From Herpetosiphonaceae bacterium (GTDB lineage: Bacteria; Chloroflexota; Chloroflexia; Chloroflexales; Kallotenuaceae), in NCBI GenBank assembly GCA_013821605.1, contig JACDGP010000002.1, positions 1-46,634 on the forward strand: DNA of 46,634 bases, given 5' to 3'. The notes below the pieces were generated by a model, which saw nothing but the letters and a program-made list of their open reading frames with translations, was not told where the DNA came from and ran no database searches. Below are positions 27,198 through 35,794 of this stretch, one piece after another. A program made the translations under genes and the position numbers. Position 1 is the first letter of the stretch. Every line of letters begins with the position of its first letter.

Positions 27198-27847
27198 GCC
27201 GGCAAGACGTAGCTCCGGAACTATTCAACCGAAGCCGCCACGAGTTGAGCTTCGAAGCACTCGTACAAGGGCGCGCATCCGTGCGGCAGTTGCAGTCCCG
27301 CGTGGTGCCTCCGGAACTCGTGCGCCAGTGTATTGCGGCGGCGAGCTGGGCACCGTCGCCGCACGGTTGCCAGCCCTGGCGCTTCGCTGTTTTGACGCAG
27401 GCCGCTGCCAAAGAACGTCTCGCCGATGCCATGGGAGCGACCTGGCAGTCCCAGCTTGCACTGGATGGTCAGCCGGCAACGGTTGTGGCAACTCGTAAAG
27501 AAAAATCAGAAGCGCGGATTACGAGTGCGCCTGTCGTCATCATTCCGTGTTTGTACCTCGCCGATCTCGATCACTACACGGATGTGGAGCGCCAAGCCGC
27601 TGAAACCACGATGGCCGTCCAAAGCCTCGGTGCAGCCGTGCAAAACTTATTACTGCAAGCATATGCGCTAGGTCTTGATACAGGTTGGATGTGTGCCCCT
27701 TTGTTTTGTCCTGAGATCGTCGGCGCTGCCCTCGCTCTTGATCCGGCTTTAACTCCCCATGCGCTCATTACGCTTGGCTACCGCGCCGGCGAGCCAAAAC
27801 GCCGCCCGCACCGGCCGGTTGATGAGTTAATCGTGCATTGGGAGTGA
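27194..27847 (+). CDS. FbiB C-terminal-like nitroreductase
   Basis: A 217-residue flavin nitroreductase-fold protein with RASVRQLQSRVVPPELV, ASWAPSPHGCQPWRF and a conserved C-terminal ITLGYRAGEPKRRP. It resembles the reductase domain of FbiB, which reduces dehydro-F420 during cofactor maturation in actinobacteria and related phyla; the gamma-glutamyl ligase domain is absent here. A general nitroreductase is the alternative. The TTG start at 27194 overlaps the TGA of the F420 oxidoreductase gene by 4 bp, so the two genes are translationally coupled. Confidence 0.82.
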   Translation: MSRQDVAPELFNRSRHELSFEALVQGRASVRQLQSRVVPPELVRQCIAAASWAPSPHGCQPWRFAVLTQAAAKERLADAMGATWQSQLALDGQPATVVATRKEKSEARITSAPVVIIPCLYLADLDHYTDVERQAAETTMAVQSLGAAVQNLLLQAYALGLDTGWMCAPLFCPEIVGAALALDPALTPHALITLGYRAGEPKRRPHRPVDELIVHWE

Positions 27848-27891
27848 AGAATCTTGACGTACGATCCGGTCACCCTGGTCATCGGCACCCC

Positions 27892-27900
27892 TGCTATAAT
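27892..27900 (+). promoter_or_regulatory. Extended -10 promoter of glycogen gene cluster
   Basis: TGC followed by a perfect TATAAT (27895-27900), 36 bp upstream of the ATG at 27936. A recognisable -35 box is missing, which fits extended -10 promoters. Confidence 0.55.
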
Positions 27901-27935
27901 AGGCTGCCTTGGGCTCGACTGAGAGGAGTTTGTCG

Positions 27936-29156
27936 ATGAATGATCCGGGTAAAGTCGCCCTGTTCACGAATGAATATCCGCCCAATGTGTACGGCGGGGC
28001 CGGTGTACATGTGGAATATCTCAGCCGCGAATTATCCCGCTTGCTGCCCGTAGAGGTGCGCTGTTTCGGCAATCAGGATCTAACCGAAGGCCAGCTCAAG
28101 GTCAAGGGCTACGAGCCGTGGGCCGAGGCCAAGCAGAACACCGATCTCCGCTTCGCGGGTGCTCTTGATGCCTTGTATCGTAGCCTTTGTATGGCGAAAG
28201 ATACCTTGGATGCTGATGTCGTCCACTGCCACACCTGGTATACCCAAATAGCCGGCTTCTTGGCGAAAAAGCTCTGGAATGTTCCGCTCGTCCTTACGAT
28301 TCACTCGTTAGAACCGCTCCGTCCCTGGAAAGTCGAGCAGCTAGGCGCTGGCTATCATCTGAGCAGTTGGATTGAAAAGACCGGCATCGAAGATGCTGAC
28401 GCGGTGATAGCCGTATCGCAGGAGACGCGTGCCGACGTGCTCAAGTTTTTCCCGGTGCCACCCGAGAAAATACATGTCATTCATAACGGCATCGACCTGG
28501 ATGAATACCGTGCGACCCCCGCTAGCGACGCATTGGTGAAGCGCGGTGTCGATCCAACCAAGCCGTTTGTGTTGTTCGTCGGGCGTATTACCCGTCAGAA
28601 GGGCATTATCCACTTGGTCAACGCCATCCCCTCCATCGATCCTTCGCTTCAAGTCGTCCTGTGCGCTGGAGCGCCAGATACGCCGGAGATCGGTCGCGAG
28701 ATGACCGAGCGGGCCGCAGAGGTCACTGCAGGCCGTTCGAACGTTATCTGGATTCAGGAAATGCTGCCACGAGCGGACGTGATCCAATTTTATTCGCACG
28801 CGGCGGTCTTTTGTTGCCCATCCGTCTACGAGCCCTTCGGCATTATTAATCTTGAAGCGATGGCCTGTGAGACGGCTGTCGTCGCGTCGGCGGTTGGTGG
28901 CATCCCGGAGGTCGTTGTTCCCGGCGAGACTGGGCTTTTAGTTCCATTGCAACTAAAAGCAGGTACCTTTGACCCGGTTGACCCGCAGCAGTTCTCCCAA
29001 GACTTGGCGGCGGCCATCAACCAAGTTGCTCTCAACCCCGAACTGCGGGCCACCTTTGGGCGCAACGGGCGTAAGCGGGTTGAAGATCACTTTAGCTGGA
29101 CGGCCATCGCCCACAAGACACTCGAATTGTATCGCTCCCTTAAGCAATCGTCCTAA
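27936..29156 (+). CDS. glgM: GT4 glycogen synthase / maltose-1-phosphate synthase (GlgM type)
   Basis: A 406-residue GT4 glycosyltransferase. The N-terminal TNEYPPNVYGGAGVHVEYL loop and the C-terminal EPFGIINLEAMACETAVVAS motif are those of the actinobacterial-type glycogen synthase. In mycobacteria this enzyme (GlgM, formerly GlgA) joins ADP-glucose to glucose 1-phosphate, giving maltose 1-phosphate. The next two genes encode the enzyme that uses maltose 1-phosphate and the kinase that makes it from maltose, which supports the GlgM role over a plain glycogen synthase. GAGAGGAG precedes the ATG at 27936; the frame is open to 27909. It has its own extended -10 promoter. Confidence 0.9.
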   Translation: MNDPGKVALFTNEYPPNVYGGAGVHVEYLSRELSRLLPVEVRCFGNQDLTEGQLKVKGYEPWAEAKQNTDLRFAGALDALYRSLCMAKDTLDADVVHCHTWYTQIAGFLAKKLWNVPLVLTIHSLEPLRPWKVEQLGAGYHLSSWIEKTGIEDADAVIAVSQETRADVLKFFPVPPEKIHVIHNGIDLDEYRATPASDALVKRGVDPTKPFVLFVGRITRQKGIIHLVNAIPSIDPSLQVVLCAGAPDTPEIGREMTERAAEVTAGRSNVIWIQEMLPRADVIQFYSHAAVFCCPSVYEPFGIINLEAMACETAVVASAVGGIPEVVVPGETGLLVPLQLKAGTFDPVDPQQFSQDLAAAINQVALNPELRATFGRNGRKRVEDHFSWTAIAHKTLELYRSLKQSS

Positions 29157-29246
29157 TCGGGGTAAGACTCTTGATGACGAGCTATAGAAATTGCGGCTCA
29201 CGTTCTTTGCGTATGCTCAACACGACGCGCTAACGAGGAGATCCCA

Positions 29247-31232
29247 GTGCTGACCGAAGAAGGCCGAAAGCGAGTAGTTATTGAAGGTGTGGAGCCGGAG
29301 ATCGATTGTGGCCGGTTCCCAATCAAGCGGCGGGTCGGCGAGCAGGTTGTCGTTGAGGCCGACGCTTTCACCGATGGCCATGACGCCGTCTCCTGTGTTT
29401 TGTTGTATCGCCAGGGCTCTGAGTCAGAATGGGCCGAAGTGCCCATGGAGCAACTGGTTAATGATCGCTGGCGCGGTAGTTTCGTCGTCTCACTGGTCGG
29501 TCCGGCCCAATATACCGTACAAGCGTGGGTTGATCGCTTTAAGTCCTGGCACCGTGACTTCGTCAAGCGCGTTGAGGCCAACCAGGATCTCACCGTCGAT
29601 CTGCAGATCGGTGCAGGTTTTGTAGAAGATGCGGCGCAACGTGCTCCCGCTCCGGACCGTAACACGCTCCAGGCTGCCGCCACGACATTGCGCGGTGGCG
29701 GCGCCGAGGCAATCCGCCAAGCCCTATCGCCCGAACTGACATTGTTAATGTACCGGCATGCTGAGCGTTACTTTGCTCGCACCTACCACCGCGAACTAGG
29801 GATCGTGGTTGATCGCGTCAAGGCACGCTTTAGTGCTTGGTACGAACTGTTTCCGCGCTCATGGTCGCCTGAACCGGGCCGCCACGGGACCTTTAAAGAT
29901 GTTGAGCAGCAACTCCCCTATGTGGCCTCCATGGGCTTCGACGTGCTCTACTTCCCGCCGCTATCGCCCATTGGCCAGAGCTTCCGTAAGGGGCCCAACA
30001 ATACCACTGTTGCCGGTCCGGCTGATCCGGGCAGTCCCTGGGCCATCGGTTCCGCTGAGGGCGGCCACACGGCGATCCATCCCGAACTGGGCACACTAGC
30101 TGACTTCCACCATTTGCTGGCGACGGCCGGCCAATATGGCCTTGAGCTTGCCGGTGACATCGCGTTTCAATGTGCTCCCGATCATCCGTATGTCACCGAA
30201 CATCCAGAGTGGTTTCGGCATCGCCCTGATGGAACCATTCAGTACGCCGAGAATCCCCCCAAAAAATACCAGGACATCTACCCCTTCGACTTCGAAACCG
30301 AGGACTGGCAAGCACTCTGGCAGGAACTCAAGAGCATTATCCTTTTCTGGATCGAGCAGGGCGTGCGCATCTTTCGGGTCGACAATCCGCACACCAAGCC
30401 CTTTGCTTTCTGGGAATGGCTGATCGGCGAAATCCGCCGTGACTATCCCGAGACGATCTTCCTTGCTGAGGCCTTTACCCGTCCCAAGCTCATGTACCGG
30501 CTGGCGAAGCTCGGCTTTAGCCAGTCGTACAACTATTTTCCATGGCGCAATACCAAAGCGGAGCTGATCGAATACTTCACGGAGCTCACCCAGACCGAGG
30601 TGCGCGAATTTTTTGGGGCCAATTTGTGGCCGAACACACCCGACATTCTGCCCGAATCTGTTCAGTTCGGCGGTCGCCCGAATTTCGTGGCCCGTCTGAT
30701 CCTGGCTGCTACCCTCGGTGCCAGCTACGGCATTTACGGCCCGGCCTACGAGTTGTGTGATAACACGCCGCTCGCATCTGGTAAAGAGGAATATCTCCAC
30801 TCCGAGAAGTTCGAGATCAAACGCTGGGATCGTGACCACCCCGACAGTCTAAAAAACCTGATCGCTCGCGTGAACACCATCCGCCGCGAGAACGCCGCTC
30901 TCCAGAGCTACCAGAACCTGCATTTTCACCATATTGATAACGATCAACTGATCGCCTACACCAAGACCACTGATGACCTAGCGAATATCATCCTCACTGT
31001 TGTCAATCTCGACCCGCACTACACGCAAGCGGCCATGTTGGATCTGCCACTCGACGCTTTCGGCCTCGACCCACGGCAGCCCTACCAAGCGCATGATCTG
31101 CTAACCGACACGCGCTACCTGTGGCACGGCACACGTAACTATGTTGAACTCAATCCGCATACTGTGCCTGCGCATATCTTCGCCATCCGCCGCCGGGTCC
31201 ACACCGAGCAGGACTTCGATTACTACCTCTGA
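29247..31232 (+). CDS. glgE: Alpha-1,4-glucan:maltose-1-phosphate maltosyltransferase GlgE
   Basis: A 661-residue GH13 enzyme that extends alpha-1,4-glucan with maltosyl units from maltose 1-phosphate. The N-terminal domain starts KRVVIEGVEPEIDCGRFPIK, as in GlgE. The barrel shows the nucleophile Asp379 in FRVDNPHTKPF and acid/base Glu408 in FLAEAFTRP. Length is usual for GlgE (about 660-700). It begins at GTG 29247 with a GAGGAG box and lies 90 bp after glgM and 24 bp before the maltokinase gene. Branching enzyme GlgB and trehalose synthase TreS, the other parts of the pathway, are not in the window. Confidence 0.95.
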   Translation: MLTEEGRKRVVIEGVEPEIDCGRFPIKRRVGEQVVVEADAFTDGHDAVSCVLLYRQGSESEWAEVPMEQLVNDRWRGSFVVSLVGPAQYTVQAWVDRFKSWHRDFVKRVEANQDLTVDLQIGAGFVEDAAQRAPAPDRNTLQAAATTLRGGGAEAIRQALSPELTLLMYRHAERYFARTYHRELGIVVDRVKARFSAWYELFPRSWSPEPGRHGTFKDVEQQLPYVASMGFDVLYFPPLSPIGQSFRKGPNNTTVAGPADPGSPWAIGSAEGGHTAIHPELGTLADFHHLLATAGQYGLELAGDIAFQCAPDHPYVTEHPEWFRHRPDGTIQYAENPPKKYQDIYPFDFETEDWQALWQELKSIILFWIEQGVRIFRVDNPHTKPFAFWEWLIGEIRRDYPETIFLAEAFTRPKLMYRLAKLGFSQSYNYFPWRNTKAELIEYFTELTQTEVREFFGANLWPNTPDILPESVQFGGRPNFVARLILAATLGASYGIYGPAYELCDNTPLASGKEEYLHSEKFEIKRWDRDHPDSLKNLIARVNTIRRENAALQSYQNLHFHHIDNDQLIAYTKTTDDLANIILTVVNLDPHYTQAAMLDLPLDAFGLDPRQPYQAHDLLTDTRYLWHGTRNYVELNPHTVPAHIFAIRRRVHTEQDFDYYL

Positions 31233-31256
31233 TTCTTAGCAGGAGACCCGAGGTTT

Positions 31257-32957
31257 ATGACTGGAACAAACGAGCACCAATCCGGCGGCACCGAAGCTCC
31301 CGACCTCCCCACCATAACAATCAACGGCGAGTGGGTTACCCTGCTGCAGGGCCAGGAAACGCACACCCTAGCCCGCTACTTCCCGGCCTATTTACAGGGA
31401 CGGCGCTGGTTTGGGGGTAAAGCCCGCACGATCAACGCAGTCCATATCGCCGGCACACTGCCTCTTGCGTTTATGGATGAGCAGGCGTACCTGTCGTGGC
31501 TCGAAGTTGATTATACCGACGGGGATACAGAAATCTATGTCTTGCCGCTGGCCTTCGCTACCGGAGAGCGGGCACGCCGGCTTGTAGCTGAGCAATACCG
31601 TACAATCCTTGCACGCGTGAAAATGAGCGGTAATGGGATCGAGGGCATCCTGTACGACGCCCTCGTGGAGCCGGCCTTTTGTTCTGCACTCCTGACTACC
31701 ATCGGAGATGGCCAGCTGCTTCAGTCCGCCGAAGGGCAACTGCTGCCTTCTACAACGGGCGCATTTAAGCAACTTCTCGGTTCCTCCAGCCCCGTGCTCG
31801 ATCCCAGGATTGTCAATGCCGAGCAAAGCAATACGTCGGTAATCTACGGTGATCGCTTCATCATGAAGCTCTTTCGCAGGCTTGAAAGCGGCATCAATCC
31901 CGATCTCGAAATCGGTCGCTTCCTCACGGAGCATACAGCATTTGCGCATGTCCCGCCCGTAGCCGGTGCCTTGGAGTACCGACCGCAGGATGGCGTACCC
32001 ATGACTCTTGCCATTCTCCAGGGCTTTGTGCCCAATCAAGGTGATGCTTGGAGCTACACCCTGGAAGAATTAGAGGCGTACTTTAAGCACACGGCAACCG
32101 AGCAAGCCGCGCCCCAAGCCGCTGCATTATCAACTGGCCAATTATTGGCCCTTGCCGCACAGCCACTGTCCCCTGAAGCGCAGGCGTCACTCGGGAGGTA
32201 TGCCGAATCGGCCCGCCTCCTTGGCCAACGTACCGGTGAACTCCACGTCGCCCTAGCCTCCAATTCCACTGAGACGAGCTTTGCGCCTGAGCTTTTCACA
32301 GAGGAGTTTCAGCGCGCCTTTCATGCATCCTCAACGGCAGCGGCACGCCGTGCCTTCAGCACATTGCGCAATGCCCTGGCGCATCTGCCGCAAGCGACGC
32401 AGCCATCCGCACAGGCCCTGCTTGACCGTGAAGAGGCGATCCTGGATCGTTTCGAGCCGCTCCTGGCCCATCCGTTGACGGCTTTGCGGATCCGGTGCCA
32501 TGGTGACTACCACCTTGGGCAGGTGCTCTTTACCGGGCAAGACTTCTTCATCATCGACTTTGAAGGAGAGCCTGCCCGACCATTGAACGAGCGCCAGCGT
32601 AAAAGCTCCGCACTCCAGGACGTGGCCGGTATGCTTCGCTCGTTGCATTATGCTCCCTATGCCGCCTTACGCAGCCGCTCGTCCGGACCGTTCGGCCACC
32701 CGGCCGAAGCTGTACCGCAGGATGGCTGGGCCCGTGCGTGGCACCGCTGGGCCAGCACCGCCTTCTTGAACGGCTATCTAGCAGCGACCAGACAAGCCAC
32801 CTTCTTACCGCAAACCCGTGCGGAGCTCCAACGACTCCTTGACATCTATCTACTTGATAAAGCCATCTACGAAATGGTGTACGAGCTCAATAACCGTCCC
32901 GACTGGATCACGATACCTTTAGAAGGAATCTTGCAGTTGCTGGAAACTGCTGCTTGA
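31257..32957 (+). CDS. mak: Maltokinase (Pep2/Mak family)
   Basis: A 566-residue kinase that phosphorylates maltose to maltose 1-phosphate with ATP, feeding GlgE. The N-terminal cap has QGRRWFGGKARTI, and the kinase core has His415-Gly-Asp417 in CHGDYHLGQ and Asp434 in IIDFEGEPARPL, the catalytic and metal-binding motifs of the family. It is about 100 residues longer than mycobacterial Mak, with an Ala/Gln-rich insertion around residues 280-300. There is no fused trehalose synthase domain. It is the last gene of the glgM-glgE-mak unit and ends 37 bp from the convergent Doc gene. Confidence 0.93.
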   Translation: MTGTNEHQSGGTEAPDLPTITINGEWVTLLQGQETHTLARYFPAYLQGRRWFGGKARTINAVHIAGTLPLAFMDEQAYLSWLEVDYTDGDTEIYVLPLAFATGERARRLVAEQYRTILARVKMSGNGIEGILYDALVEPAFCSALLTTIGDGQLLQSAEGQLLPSTTGAFKQLLGSSSPVLDPRIVNAEQSNTSVIYGDRFIMKLFRRLESGINPDLEIGRFLTEHTAFAHVPPVAGALEYRPQDGVPMTLAILQGFVPNQGDAWSYTLEELEAYFKHTATEQAAPQAAALSTGQLLALAAQPLSPEAQASLGRYAESARLLGQRTGELHVALASNSTETSFAPELFTEEFQRAFHASSTAAARRAFSTLRNALAHLPQATQPSAQALLDREEAILDRFEPLLAHPLTALRIRCHGDYHLGQVLFTGQDFFIIDFEGEPARPLNERQRKSSALQDVAGMLRSLHYAPYAALRSRSSGPFGHPAEAVPQDGWARAWHRWASTAFLNGYLAATRQATFLPQTRAELQRLLDIYLLDKAIYEMVYELNNRPDWITIPLEGILQLLETAA

Positions 32958-32994
32958 TGCTGGGCTGACTGCATCCGCCCGTTCGCAACCTCGA

Positions 32995-33396
32995 CTAGCG
33001 CCGGGTGCTCGGTTGCTCTTCAACAACGTGCTGGAGCCAGCTATAAATGGCGGTCGTGTCGTTAGCAGTGGCGGCGATGCGCTTGGCGAACGGAAGTGCT
33101 TCCTCATCTGGTGCACGTAGCACCCAGCCGTTCTGCGCAAGGAATGTACGGAGGGCGATCAGCGCAATGCGCTTATTGCCGTCATAGAAAGGATGATTCT
33201 TAATCAGCAGGAAAAACAGCGTGGCCGCCTTGTCAATAAGCGTTGGATGCAACTCTTCACCGAACATCGTCTGCTTAGGCGCGGCCAAGGCCGACAACAG
33301 CCCGTCGTGGTTGAGCAGGTCGAAGCGTTCACCTGTCGCCTGTGCGAGTTCGCGTCGCACTCTACGCACATCGAACTCTGAAAGATAGTTGATCAT
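32995..33396 (-). CDS. Fic/Doc-family protein (first of two)
   Basis: A 133-residue Fic-fold protein. The Fic motif is HPFYDGNKR with His68, Asp72, Lys75 and Arg76, the Lys-Arg form found in Doc toxins, which phosphorylate EF-Tu rather than AMPylate. The flap region MFGEELHPTLIDKAATL is typical. The frame is open to 33426, but the ATG at 33396 overlaps the upstream Doc stop in an ATGA, so I chose it. It is the last gene of a four-gene overlapping unit. No inhibitory alpha-helix motif (S/T)xxxE(G/N) is evident, so an outside antitoxin would be needed. Confidence 0.88.
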   Translation of the reverse strand: MINYLSEFDVRRVRRELAQATGERFDLLNHDGLLSALAAPKQTMFGEELHPTLIDKAATLFFLLIKNHPFYDGNKRIALIALRTFLAQNGWVLRAPDEEALPFAKRIAATANDTTAIYSWLQHVVEEQPSTRR

Positions 33397-33785
33397 GCAG
33401 CTTTGACCAAATAGGATCTGATCCATTCCTCGGCTGTAGCGCGCGTGCCGCTGTCAGCGCTGTTCATAACACCCTGATACAAGGTATCGTCATCACATGC
33501 GAGCTGGTAGCCATTGCGCGACAGCATGTCGATCAAGGCCACCAGTGCAACACGCTTGTTGCCATCCGAAAAACCATGCGCCCGCGCCAGGCCAAAGAAC
33601 AAGGCTGTCGCTTTTGCCGGGAGATCGGGATACAAATCCTCGCCAAAGATCGACTGGTGAGGTGCGGCTATCGCCGCTTCGATCTTACCAAAACCTTGCT
33701 CTGTGATGCCACGCATGCCGCCGAAGGTTTCGAGCAGCAGCTCATGCATCACCAGGATCTCGGCGAGGTTGGGAATGTCGATCAT
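33393..33785 (-). CDS. Fic/Doc-family protein (second of two)
   Basis: A 130-residue protein closer to canonical Doc. It has an N-terminal helix LVMHELLLETFGGMRGITEQ, the flap SIFGEDLYPDL and a Fic motif HGFSDGNKR with His70, Asp74, Lys77 and Arg78. It overlaps the upstream small gene by 4 bp (ATGA) and the downstream Doc gene by 4 bp. It shares only the Fic core with its neighbour, so the pair looks like an old duplication or two independently acquired members. Toxin activity is expected from the family, not shown here. Confidence 0.89.
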   Translation of the reverse strand: MIDIPNLAEILVMHELLLETFGGMRGITEQGFGKIEAAIAAPHQSIFGEDLYPDLPAKATALFFGLARAHGFSDGNKRVALVALIDMLSRNGYQLACDDDTLYQGVMNSADSGTRATAEEWIRSYLVKAA

Positions 33786-34009
33786 GTGAGTCGTCGGAGT
33801 ACGTCAGCATGCTGCGCCAAAATCCGCCGCAAGCGCGCCACCATAGTCGGGTCGACATCCGGCAAGGCTTGCAGTGCCCAATCGCCGTTCGGCAGCCGGT
33901 CAAACGCGACTAAAAGCGGCCCTTCGGACTGTGCCTCTAGCCATGCCACGAGTGCTGCAGGCAGCCCACCCGCTGGCAAGAGCAAAAAAGCCTCAGGTTG
34001 TTGCTGCAT
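33782..34009 (-). CDS. 75-residue unknown protein, candidate antitoxin or adaptor
   Basis: I do not recognise the family. The protein begins with a hydrophobic, Pro/Gly-containing segment, has an acidic central part (FDRLPNGDWALQALPDVD), and ends in a basic amphipathic helix (about residues 54-75). No cysteine or membrane span is present, and it does not look like Phd, AbrB or ribbon-helix-helix antitoxins. Its position directly before two Doc genes, with 17-bp and 4-bp overlaps to its neighbours, is where an antitoxin would be expected. It could also be a cofactor of the upstream nuclease. Confidence 0.7.
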   Translation of the reverse strand: MQQQPEAFLLLPAGGLPAALVAWLEAQSEGPLLVAFDRLPNGDWALQALPDVDPTMVARLRRILAQHADVLRRLT

Positions 34010-35612
34010 CGGTCCTCATCACTCGCTCAAGTATGGCCTGTAAAGCGTTTGTATGATCGGGCAGCGTCGGCAGCGCGCCAACGTCGCCCGCCAGCACCGG
34101 CGTGGTGCCTGGAAACAGCAGCCACACTCCGCTCGTGGCCGGCAGGCCGTTATAGCCCACGGCACCCCGATAGGTGTAGGCCGTATCGAGCGCGTTTTGC
34201 GGCAAACTGCCGTCGGGCATAACCCGGTATTTGGCGTCCAACAGCAGACTCATAGGCCTATGCCCTTCCTGTTCCAGCTCGATCACAATATCTGGAATAC
34301 GCAGAAACGGATCGAGTGAGCCCCACCCTTCGTGGTGGCCCGCCAGCGGCAGGTAACGGCGTTGATAATACAGCTTCGCCCGGCCTCCATTGGGCTGGCG
34401 TAGGACCAGCAGCGGACAATTTTCGGCGAGCGTCAGCGTCCAGGTCAGCCCATGGGCTGCGCCGATCCGGAATAAACTCTGCTGCTCGACTTCACCGAAC
34501 TCCAGCAGGCTCGCAGCCGTCCACAACAAGCACCACTGCTCATACAGTGTTGGGAGATCGGCCAGCGGTAAGCTCCATAACGGGCTATCGATGGCCAGTT
34601 GGGGCATCTCCCGTAACGAGCGCCAGAGCGCATACAGCGCGCGATAGCGCCGGTCGTGGCGCATCAAGTGGGTCGGTGTAATGCAATGTGTTGCAGCGGG
34701 CAGACCGTCGAGCAGTGGAAGCGCTTGTGCGCGCCGCAGTTCACGTGCCGCCCGTTGCTGCCCCAACTGCAGTTCGCGGATCAGCCCGGCCCCCAGCCCT
34801 GAGCGTGTGCGCCGCTCTTGTTCACGCTGCATGATCGCGCCACTCTCGGTGACACGTTGTGCCAAACGGTCAATCACACCCCGCAATAAGCGATGTTCCA
34901 AACAATCATGCGAAGAAGCGGTGCTTGATACGGTGATGCTGTGCGGCAAGGAACCGACCCCTGTATGACCAAGCGGCTGCAACATTGTTTGCAGTGTAGG
35001 CAGTGTAGCGGCCCCAACTTCATCAAGCGGTTGGCTGGCGAGATTGGCCAAGGCCGCACCATCAATGGTATCGAGCTCGTAGAGTGGCCGGGATGTGATC
35101 GTCCGTTTTGGTAGCTCCTGTGGACTGCGTGCGATCGCCTTCGCCAAGTCGACTGCGTGCATAACCTGCTGCTCAAGCTGTGGCCATGTGAGCAGCAGTG
35201 AACGCTCTGTTACACGCGGTCCTCCTTCGCTCCCAACTTTGCCCCCGCCCAGCGCGAGCATGAGTGCCAGTGCTGTGGCTTGGACCTCCTGTAACAGCCG
35301 CTCATACTGCTCCAGGCGCAGTTTGCTCGGCACAACCGTCAGCGACCACGTCTCGCTGTCTGCACCTACCGTCAGCACCACCGGGAAGCTCCCGGTCCGA
35401 TTCTCTGGATTCCACGTCCAGCGCCATCTAGCATCGCCAAGCTTGAGCGTCGGTGCTCCCAGATCCTCCGTACCAATGCGCAGACGAACAGTATCACCCT
35501 GTCCATGCGGGTTGCAGGTAAGTGTAATCGGCTGCCACTCCTTAACGGGCTGGGCGGCGGTAAGGAGTTGACCATTGATCAACATTGAGGATTGCTGCTG
35601 CGTATCGTCCAT
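33993..35612 (-). CDS. DUF2357/PD-(D/E)XK nuclease-domain protein, McrC-like
   Basis: A 539-residue protein. The N-terminal 100 or so residues are beta-rich, the middle is helical (about 100-340, with an Arg/Glu-rich stretch near 255-290), and the C-terminal domain has a PD-(D/E)XK nuclease signature: Pro440-Asp441 in RIPDIVIE and Asp459-Ala-Lys461 in LLLDAKYR. This order recalls DUF2357 proteins, relatives of the McrC nuclease subunit that normally pair with an McrB-like AAA GTPase. No such partner is present on either side. The family call is from memory. No ribosome-binding site is seen at ATG 35612; ATG 35585 is an alternative. Confidence 0.75.
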   Translation of the reverse strand: MDDTQQQSSMLINGQLLTAAQPVKEWQPITLTCNPHGQGDTVRLRIGTEDLGAPTLKLGDARWRWTWNPENRTGSFPVVLTVGADSETWSLTVVPSKLRLEQYERLLQEVQATALALMLALGGGKVGSEGGPRVTERSLLLTWPQLEQQVMHAVDLAKAIARSPQELPKRTITSRPLYELDTIDGAALANLASQPLDEVGAATLPTLQTMLQPLGHTGVGSLPHSITVSSTASSHDCLEHRLLRGVIDRLAQRVTESGAIMQREQERRTRSGLGAGLIRELQLGQQRAARELRRAQALPLLDGLPAATHCITPTHLMRHDRRYRALYALWRSLREMPQLAIDSPLWSLPLADLPTLYEQWCLLWTAASLLEFGEVEQQSLFRIGAAHGLTWTLTLAENCPLLVLRQPNGGRAKLYYQRRYLPLAGHHEGWGSLDPFLRIPDIVIELEQEGHRPMSLLLDAKYRVMPDGSLPQNALDTAYTYRGAVGYNGLPATSGVWLLFPGTTPVLAGDVGALPTLPDHTNALQAILERVMRTDAATT

Positions 35613-35685
35613 CGGTCACATCGCTAGTGCGAGGCAGCACGCTTCCGTGCAAGCCACCCCAGCCATTTGGCTCAACTAAGTGCCC

Positions 35686-35691
35686 ATTATA
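35686..35691 (-). promoter_or_regulatory. Candidate -10 box of nuclease/Doc operon
   Basis: A perfect TATAAT on the minus strand, 74 bp upstream of the ATG at 35612. No convincing -35 box is seen. Together with the terminator at 35734-35761 it marks the start of a separate transcription unit. Confidence 0.45.
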
Positions 35692-35733
35692 CCTTAGTCG
35701 TTATTGTCCATTACTTGTGAAACGGGCAAGCAA

Positions 35734-35761
35734 AGCGGCGGACGAGTCTTCGTCCGCCGCT
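35734..35761 (-). terminator. Terminator after secreted repeat protein gene
   Basis: A perfect 12-bp GC-rich stem with a 4-nt loop (arms 35734-35745 and 35750-35761), 33 bp past the stop codon at 35795 and followed on the minus strand by TTTGCTTG. Confidence 0.75.
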
Positions 35762-35794
35762 CCGTGTGTTAGTTGTTTAGACGGTTACGTGCCG

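Noticed and set aside
30096-30839. 247-codon minus-strand frame
   Set aside because: It is antisense to the catalytic core of glgE, whose motifs are intact, so this is a codon-bias shadow.
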